From assembly GCA_007258455.2 (NCBI GenBank), contig VDFB02344197.1, forward strand, positions 1 to 64,000: a stretch of 64,000 nt of DNA, written 5' to 3'. Below the pieces are notes generated by a model. The model did no database searches. It worked only from the letters and a program-made list of their open reading frames with translations, and was not told the origin of the DNA. Positions 57,471 through 64,000 of the stretch are shown here, one piece after another (the first letter of the stretch is position 1; every line of letters begins with the position of its first letter). This DNA is from Sequoia sempervirens (lineage: Eukaryota > Streptophyta > Pinopsida > Cupressales > Cupressaceae). The translations under genes and the position numbers were made by a program.

Positions 57471-59409
57471 ATTTATCCCACCTTTTCTAAAATAAGAAAA
57501 AATACAAAAAATAAAAGAACATCATAAACGAAGAAGAAGATAGTAAAGATAAATAAGAGGTCCTGTGGTGAAAACCACCCTTGGTGGCACCATGTACTAA
57601 TACATTTGGTGAACACCTAGCAACAAGCACTGTTCATAGAGAGCTTAACTATTATCTACCTCATATCCCATTTTCCCATACATTTTCACTTGTCCACTTA
57701 TCATCTTACCTGTCCTATCCATACCCATATCTTATCCATTGTCCATCCTAACCCATCCTATCCATCTCATGGTATATTTTGGTTGAGAATTTGAAAAATT
57801 ATATCTACCATCCCAATCTCTGACCTTCATTCATTTATTATGGAGTACAACCCCTAGGTCTTAACATATTCTTGATTTTTGAAATCCTTAAATATCGGTT
57901 AAGATTTTGAGAGTTGTCATCGATTATATATAGTGTACATAATGCCAATCCCATGTCATCATCTAGGTCCATCTTTGTATATATTGGTCATTAGGTTTTG
58001 TTTGTACACTCGTGTGTCACCAAGATCCCCCATCAAGCTAGTACTTCAACAAAATTCATCCTCCTAAGGTTTCAAATGTCTTGATCATCTCTTTTCATAG
58101 GAATCTAGAATCTACCCCATCCATATTTGGTCTTTATAGGATATATCATTCCTCATAGCAAACCACATCAACCCATTCATTTTCCTCATAGAAAAGACTA
58201 TTTGAGTTCTATTATTTTGGGATGGTTTTAAATTTTTGTTTATATTTTTGAGATTTCTACTCTACCAACTCAAGGTCACCACTATCCATCATATCATGGT
58301 GTGCTTTGATTAGTTGAAATAGGGGCATATCTTGGCTTCTATAGTCATGTTTTCTTGGTTGCATCATGTTGCACCCACCAAGGTTTGACATGATCTTATG
58401 TTATGCTAGGGAATCCTCTTGTGCTTCTGGTTTTCCAAAAATGGCCCCTCTAAAGCCCTTTTGGACTTTGTGTGATGTTGGACTAAAATTTTGTTTTTTT
58501 GTGTCAATCCTATGCATGAGATATAATGTCACCTTGGATTATTATACTCTAGTGCATATTATCCCATGCTAAATCAAATTAAGTGCTCACTACATGCCAT
58601 TTTAATGAATAACACCAATTTTCTCAAAATTTCATCCTACCATCTACCATTCCCATCATCCTATCTTCCATATCCCTTCCTATTATTCCTATCCTAATTA
58701 TTAGATTTTGAATGTGCAAGCGTGTCCCCCTTTGCTTCTCCTATTAGGTTTGGTTCATTTTTGATTGATACATGATGGTTCCACCTATCATTTAACCATC
58801 TTTTCATCATGTCATTACCATTTTCATTATCATTTAGTCTACATAAAATTATTTAGAATTTGTTATTCTACGCATATTTTCATCATTTCATTATCATTTA
58901 GTCTACATAAAGTTGTTTAGAATTTGTTATTCTAAGAATATTTTCATCGTTTCATTATCATTTAATTTTTATTTAGTTATTTAGTATTTTTTATTCTAAA
59001 CATCTTTCATCATTTCATTTTCATTTAGTCTGCATATTAAAGTTGTTTAGAATTTTTTATTCTAAGAATATTTCATCATTTCATTATCATTTAGTTTATA
59101 TAAGTTGTTTAGAATTTGTTATCCTAAGAATTTATTTCATTATCATTTAGTTTGCATTTAGTTGTTTAGAATTTGTTATCCTAAGCATCTTTTCATTATT
59201 TCATCATCATTTAGTTTGAATTAGGCTGTTAGAATTTATTATTCTAGAAGCATCTTTCCTTCATTTTTAATATCATTTAGTTTGCATAATAATGGTCTAT
59301 AATTCATTTAAAATTCATTAAACTCATTTAAATCCATCATGTTATGTTGTCATATCATTAGATTTATCCAACATATTTAGTTACATTACATTTTAAGCCA
59401 TTTACATAC
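57471..59409 (+). other. 3' region of the integrase-bearing element
   Basis: Non-coding. It holds the hairpin at 57574-57587 shared with RE6, pyrimidine-rich CATCCTAT words (57700-57780), and the 60-bp array at 58831-59300. It ends where the RE10 LTR begins at 59410. No 3' LTR is seen, so RE10 inserted before it. Confidence 0.6.
58831..59300 (+). repeat. About 60-bp tandem array, seven copies and a part
   Basis: Each unit runs CATTTAGTTTGCAT, then AGTTGTTTAGAATTTGTTAT, TCTAAGCATC and TTTTCATCATTTCATTAT. Units vary from 56 to 66 bp. In each, AGAAT and ATTCT (or ATCCT) face each other around TTGTT, giving a small hairpin. RE6 has two related units at about 50230-50320. Confidence 0.9.
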
Positions 59410-60707
59410 TGTAATGCCATGAATTTGCACCCGTAGGATATTTCCCTATTTATGCTACCTCCTACCTTAAAAAATTAAACCCAATAATGCAATTCATATT
59501 TATGCAACCTTCCCCTGCCCATTTGGTAGTTGTTTTATGTGTTGGTGGGGGATATTCTACTGGGGACTCTAACACGGTGTGCGAATGTCTACGTGATATA
59601 ATACCGTTCTGACAAGATTCTCGCCTCTAGAATTCACAGAGGCATACATTTTTCCTCCATTGGATAGGAAGTGTAATGTCTCATGCCCTTCGGTTCGACT
59701 TTGAATGACACTTTTTCCTCCATTTTCACCCTTTAGAAGACTATCTCATTCATTCTTTCATGCTTCTTGATCACCTTCACACTTTGAACAACTATCTTCA
59801 TCTTCTCACTCACTTTTAGCTCCTTCAAGCTCCACCACCTCCATTGAAGTTGCAAGTTGATACTTTGTTGGTTTACTCTCTTCGTTGTTGTGGCAACGTT
59901 GGTCTTTGAAAGCTTGCAAGCTAGCTCCTTCTCCCATTTGCCTTGAGTGCATGTGGTTGAAGGTGATATCACTCCATCTTCCTTTTACTTTGCATTATCA
60001 TTTTAACATTGTAGCATATTGTTGTTTAACATACTGCTTGGTATTGCTATTTCAATATATTTCTTTATCATATTTATTCAATTGTTACTATCTTGGCTAT
60101 TCGTGGAGGTAGAAACACCAAAGTAGGGCATTGACTACGGTAGTCCTTTAAACACAACCCCAACATTTTTTTTGTCTTTTGTGTGCAAATTCTTCTTCAA
60201 GTGAAGATCTTGAAGATATCAACTCATGGGTAGGAAGATGTGATTTCCTCACCCTTCTTTTTCATTTCGTAATTAGATTTAGTCTTAGTTCTCTTCTCAA
60301 TATTCTACTATTTTGCTATTATCTATTTTTGTTATCCCATCAACTACATCTGTTAGGTCATTAGTAGGTTTTCCTTAGCTTTTGACTGTACTTTACACTT
60401 TTTGTTCGTACAAACACCAACATGCCACCAAGACACCAGGGTATTGTGCTATTGTCTATGTCCCACACTATAGTCCTCTGGTAGCAAGTTGTCTACGTCA
60501 CAATCTAGACTCTGAAAAATTGCTCACTTGACTTCCTAAAGCATTCGAGCTTGCAAAAGGACAACAATAACCTGGTTGCTCTTCCTTTCAGCCTTTAGAC
60601 GTTAAACTCTCTTGGCAACATTTGGCTAGCTTGAGGTAGATTAGGGCAGCCTATTGTTCTAGACCCTCCCATGACCTGGGGTCCTGAGTAGTCGGTCCCC
60701 CTCTACA
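59410..60707 (+). repeat. RE10 5' LTR
   Basis: 1298 bp from TGTAATGCCATGAATTTGCA to CCCCCTCTACA. The ending is like that of the RE4 LTR (CCCCTTCTCTACA). No convincing TATA box was found by eye. Confidence 0.9.
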
Positions 60708-60723
60708 TTTTGGTGAACCCAAC
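60708..60723 (+). other. RE10 primer-binding site
   Basis: TTTTGGTGAACCCAAC directly after the LTR. Confidence 0.8.
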
Positions 60724-60859
60724 TAAACTATTTCAGTTCCATTTCATAGTGTTGAAGGAATATTATCTCATGTTCTAGGTGTGTTTTAGGTGTGTGTGTT
60801 GCATGGTGCATAGCCTTGCAACCCAGCCTATGACCCCTAATGACATAGTTAGAAGAATC

Positions 60860-61456
60860 TCTAAACATTATAAGGAAAAATCTAGATAGGCCACTATCTG
60901 ATTTTTGAACCTTTGGGGTGTCTTGTGTAAGTCCCTTTTAGAGTACACAAAAGATGGCCTCTTTCATGCATCTTCCCATCCCTTATGTGCAGCTTGTGAA
61001 TGGATCGATTGCTATAACCTTTACATTGTAGGACCTACCTATGAATGCAAATAGAGAACCCTCTCCTCTATAATTCCTACTCATATCAATGGGAATATCG
61101 TGACTAGAGTTCTCATTGATCCTATGTGCCGAGTTAATGTTATTATAGAGGGGATTATGCTAATAAAATTTCTACATAAGGATGGGTACGATGAATCTAA
61201 GAATACGATACATACGCATGGTGGGATTTCTGTCCCTCCCATTGGTTCCATCACCCTTTCCATCATGGTAGGGCTCAGGACTATGAATTCCCTTTTCAAA
61301 ATTATCTCAGAGTTTGACTTGTTTAGATTGAAGCTAGGAATCCCATGGCTAGCTTCCATGAATGTAGTTCCTTCAGTGATCCATAAATGTTTAAAATTAT
61401 CTCATGAGGGCTCTGTACACAATACCGGGTATAAACCCTTGGTGTCGATTCATTAG
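60860..61456 (+). pseudogene. RE10 pre-protease linker and protease
   Basis: A linker FLNLWGVLCKSLLEYTKDGL (about 60895-60955) corresponds to the ISILELL linker of RE1. The protease follows with TRVLIDPMCRVNVIIEGIML, where the triplet reads DPM, then VPPIGSITLSIMVGLRTMNS and LGIPWLASMNVVPSVIHKCL. The end is similar to RE1 (HPWIHDMQAVPSTYHQCL). TAG and TGA codons occur before 61080, but 61100-61456 is open for 118 residues. With two triplet residues changed it is unlikely to be active. Confidence 0.75.
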
Positions 61457-63200
61457 ATCACTTTTGGCCTACCCTTATTGGTATACTCCCTCTAAGGATA
61501 GACCTATTGTATCACACTTATGTTAAATACAAGAATGGGGATGTTGCACCGAAAGTGACCTACCCTCCTTCCCCCTATGCTATTTTAGTTAAGCCTTCTA
61601 TGATAGTACAACATACTGCCTCTTCCTCCTCTCAGAAGGGGAAGGGGAAGTTTTCCTACACCCAGGAGCCTTCCTCTTCTTCTGTTATTTCATCTACTTC
61701 CACCTCCCACCCTACTATGGCACCTTCAGATTCCACCTCCATGTGTCTTATGGGGAGTCCAATGGTGCCTTCTTGGTAGAAGGGAAAGCATTAGTTGTTT
61801 GACCTTCTTGTCTTACCTACGGTGCCTTAGGCCATTGTCTATGGTAAGGGGAACGGTCCCCATGGATTTTACTCTATGTCTTGATTGTCGCAACCTCCTA
61901 CTACTCTTACCCTTAGGGTGGTGGATGGGAAGAGGCTTGCCATCGAGGCACTTGAGTCTGCTTCTCTACCAGTTGTTGTTTCTATTCCTACGTCTCTTCC
62001 TCCTGTTTCTGTCTAAGAGTCACTTCCTTTGTAGACAGTGGCTGTGATGGACACTCCCATGGTAGAACATGAGCCCTTTTCTCCTCTTCAAGCCATAAAT
62101 TCTAGCTCTCAAAGCCGAAGAAACTGCCTTGCATGTGAGCATAAGCACCAGAGAAAGGCTTTGGCTAGTAAGCAATTTTCCTTGCAGAAGGCGGAAGTGG
62201 AGCCAATAGCTCCTATTTTGGCATCTCCTACTGTGCCCTCCTCTTCTGCCTCTTGTGCTTTGGCTCCTGTCACCTCGATATTGCTTTTGGCTCCCTTGTG
62301 AGCACAGATGAACCTCACCCTAAAAAGGTGCAAATGTTCATCACTCCCTTGGTTGAGCCTCCTCTCCTGATGTCCCTTCCGAACATCCCATCTTTTCCTA
62401 AGCTTGTGGATATGCCGAATACTTTGGTGGTGTCCACTATGGTTCTTTCTTCTTCTTCCTTTCCTTCTACTTATTTTGTGGGGATATCACATCCCTTGAT
62501 GAAGTGTAAGTTGGAGGACAACCCTACTTCTAATGGGGGTGGAAAGAAAGGATCACCCTCTTTAGGAGAGGGTTTTTCTTTGGCTTGTACCATCATAATG
62601 ATAGAGGCAACCTCGACATCCCTTGAGTTTTTCACTACCCCCGAGTCTTTTGGTGAGGTCAATAGTGGATCTTAGAAACCTCCTTCTTTGCTTGCTTAGT
62701 TAACACATGGCACTCTTGTCAAGTGTATGTTCAACTCAGTGGATGATGTCTTGTCTCTGTCGACATTTTTTGCAAAATCAATGATGTTTACCTCATAGGA
62801 GTTGAGCGAACAAGACCTTGAGGGGCCCTATTCCTTAGCTCTTGTCGTAGGAGAGTCGAAGGGTGCTCCCCTTGCTATCCCACCCTTGCAAGCTCATCCA
62901 CCCTCTCCATATAATGATGTAGATTAGGAGAATGATGACCTCTTGGTTGATGAGGACTAGGAGAGCACCTCATCTTTACCTGTAGATTATATTTGTGTGT
63001 GTGTTGTGCTTCCCCCATGCTTGTTTTGTGTGTTCTTGGAGGACCCTTGTCACCCTCGTAGGTGCTTGGATATAGGAGTGCACTGTGTCATAAAATTCTT
63101 CTATGTGTTCCATCATTCTTCTATTTGTTGTGCCTTTATTTTCGACAATTGGGGATCTAATGCAAAGTGTTGGTGGCATTTAGGCCTCCCTTCCATGTTG
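61457..63200 (+). pseudogene. RE10 Ser/Pro-rich frame
   Basis: Several open pieces (61507-61779, 62038-62301, 62253-62675) joined by shifts give a Ser/Pro/Val-rich product with parts such as KPSMIVQHTASSSSQKGKGK and VSIPTSLPPVSV. A short CEHKHQRKALASKQF segment at about 62130 is Cys/His-containing but is not a proper knuckle. No enzyme motif. RE4 has a Ser/Glu-rich tail at the same place after its protease. Unknown function. Confidence 0.5.
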
Positions 63201-63800
63201 ACCTAATTTTTTATTTTTATTTTGTGTTGACGTATGCTTCTTCATGATCTAATATAGTATGGGATTGATGAATTTTCATATGTATATTATATCTATCTAT
63301 CTATCTATTTATCTATATCTATGAGTAGTTAGGACCCTGAACTATCAGATCCCCCAGTCTCTCGATTTATTTGTCTTTTCTTTTCCTTTCTTTTTTTCAT
63401 CTTTCTCTCTTCTTTGCTACTTCTTGATGTTATGGTTCCTATGTGTTGTTCCTTGCATGTGAAACAACATTTCCACATCTACATCTTGTCATGTACTGTG
63501 GGTTATGACATCTCTGCATGATTGTCCTTTCCTTAGGATGCCACATTCTCTTTTAGTTTGCATGAACCATCTTAAGGGAGGGCTCCTAGGTCTCTGATTT
63601 TCAATAAGGTGTATTTGGTGGCCAACGAATCCTTGCTAAAAATCTTTACATTTTTCCCAAATCGTATCCTTTCAAAATAATCTCCTTAGAAATATTTTCT
63701 TTAGTTCATTAGATTGTGGTTTGCTTCCTCACCAGTTTAGGTATACATTCCTCAACTTTCACTCTACTTTTCCATCCATTCATTGAAACTTATGCTTGCT
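63201..63800 (+). other. RE10 3' internal end
   Basis: Non-coding. An ATCT microsatellite lies at about 63285-63325. Otherwise pyrimidine-rich, with no supported feature until the polypurine tract. Confidence 0.5.
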
Positions 63801-63815
63801 AAAGTGGGGGAAAAG
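63801..63815 (+). other. RE10 polypurine tract
   Basis: AAAGTGGGGGAAAAG, preceded by TGCT. RE4 has AAAGTGGGGGGAAAA after the same TGCT. Confidence 0.9.
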
Positions 63816-64000
63816 TGTAATGGCATGGATTTGCACCCCTAGGAAAATTCCCCATTTACGCTACCTCCTACCTTAGAAAATTAAACTTGATAATGCAATT
63901 CACATTTTTGACACCTTCCCCTATCCACTTGGTAGTTGTTTTATGTGTTGATGGGGGATATTTTATCGGGGATTCTAGTGCAAAGTGCAAAAATTTGTGT
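63816..64000 (+). repeat. RE10 3' LTR, first 185 bp
   Basis: Starts TGTAATGGCATGGATTTGCA and follows the 5' LTR to the window edge with scattered substitutions. Confidence 0.9.

Larger units (their letters stand above)
59410..64000 (+). mobile_element. RE10: non-autonomous Tat-like element, 3' end outside the window
   Basis: 5' LTR 59410-60707, primer-binding site, protease and Ser/Pro-rich frames, polypurine tract 63801-63815 and the first 185 bp of the 3' LTR. The internal part is only 3.1 kb and lacks capsid, reverse transcriptase and integrase. It shares primer site, polypurine tract and LTR start (TGTA...TTGCACCC) with RE4. The visible LTR parts differ at about one base in six by eye, so the copy is old. 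Confidence 0.9.

Noticed and set aside
63285..63325. ATCT microsatellite as a regulatory site
   Set aside because: Simple repeat without context.
1..64000. Host genes, tRNA and rRNA genes
   Set aside because: No exon-intron structure, no conserved non-transposon protein and no tRNA-like cloverleaf sequence was recognised by eye. A tRNAscan or protein search could still find a short one.

Overview
This window looks like intergenic DNA of a large, repeat-rich seed-plant genome. I see no host gene, no tRNA or rRNA gene and no bacterial-type operon. Nearly everything that can be named is an LTR retrotransposon of the Ty3/Gypsy order, mostly of the Tat (Ogre/Retand-like) and Athila-like kinds, or something inserted into one. 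The evidence is: long LTRs with TG...CA ends; primer-binding sites beside them; gag, CCHC-like knuckle, aspartic protease, G-patch, reverse transcriptase, RNase H and integrase segments; and extensive decay by stops and frameshifts. A conifer or other gymnosperm is my guess from element size and density, but the sequence alone does not prove it.

Layout, left to right. RE1 (1-7282, minus) is the 5' part of a Tat-like element. It has an LTR at 6133-7282, a leader with a 21-bp array, and gag, protease and G-patch segments; its reverse transcriptase lies beyond the left edge. An LTR fragment follows at 7283-8047. RE2 (8048-11859, plus) shows an LTR and a repeat-filled leader. RE3 (from 11860, plus) is a second Tat-like element whose gag has been split twice: by INS1 (13923-16977, 8-bp target duplication) and by RE4 (17178-35991, minus). 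RE4 was itself hit by RE5 (20049-31509, plus, a full-length Athila-like element with a TGGAG duplication) and by a 992-bp TIR element (18086-19077) in its 3' LTR. Removing these insertions restores one open gag frame in RE3, so the nesting order can be read directly.

RE3 resumes at 35997 and runs through gag, knuckle, protease and a G-patch remnant to about 39106, where RE6 (39107-50350, plus) begins. RE6 carries gag-like and novel reading frames but no visible polymerase. It is interrupted by RE7 (43452-45005), an LTR-like insertion whose removal also restores a frame. RE8 (50351 to about 53701, minus) follows, with an LTR, a chromovirus-like protease fragment and a GGGGAGACC-rich leader. 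Then come an RNase H tail (54514-54690), a stray LTR (about 54745-56075) and an integrase remnant (56230-57470) with a 3' region full of 60-bp repeats. These may be the far end of RE3, although no reverse transcriptase was found between the pieces. RE10 (59410 to beyond 64000, plus) is a polymerase-less element with a protease and a Ser/Pro-rich frame.

How the parts relate. RE5 is the only element with a near-complete polymerase, and it is broken by stops and at least four frameshifts, so nothing here looks autonomous today. RE4 and RE10 form one family of protease-only elements: near-identical polypurine tracts, the same primer-binding site and similar LTR ends. RE6 shares 3' repeats and a small hairpin with the integrase-bearing element, which suggests it used that lineage's enzymes. 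Recurrent oddities are short-period repeat arrays just after the primer-binding site in four elements, conserved 3' hairpin repeats, and stop codons mostly explained by C-to-T or G-to-A change.
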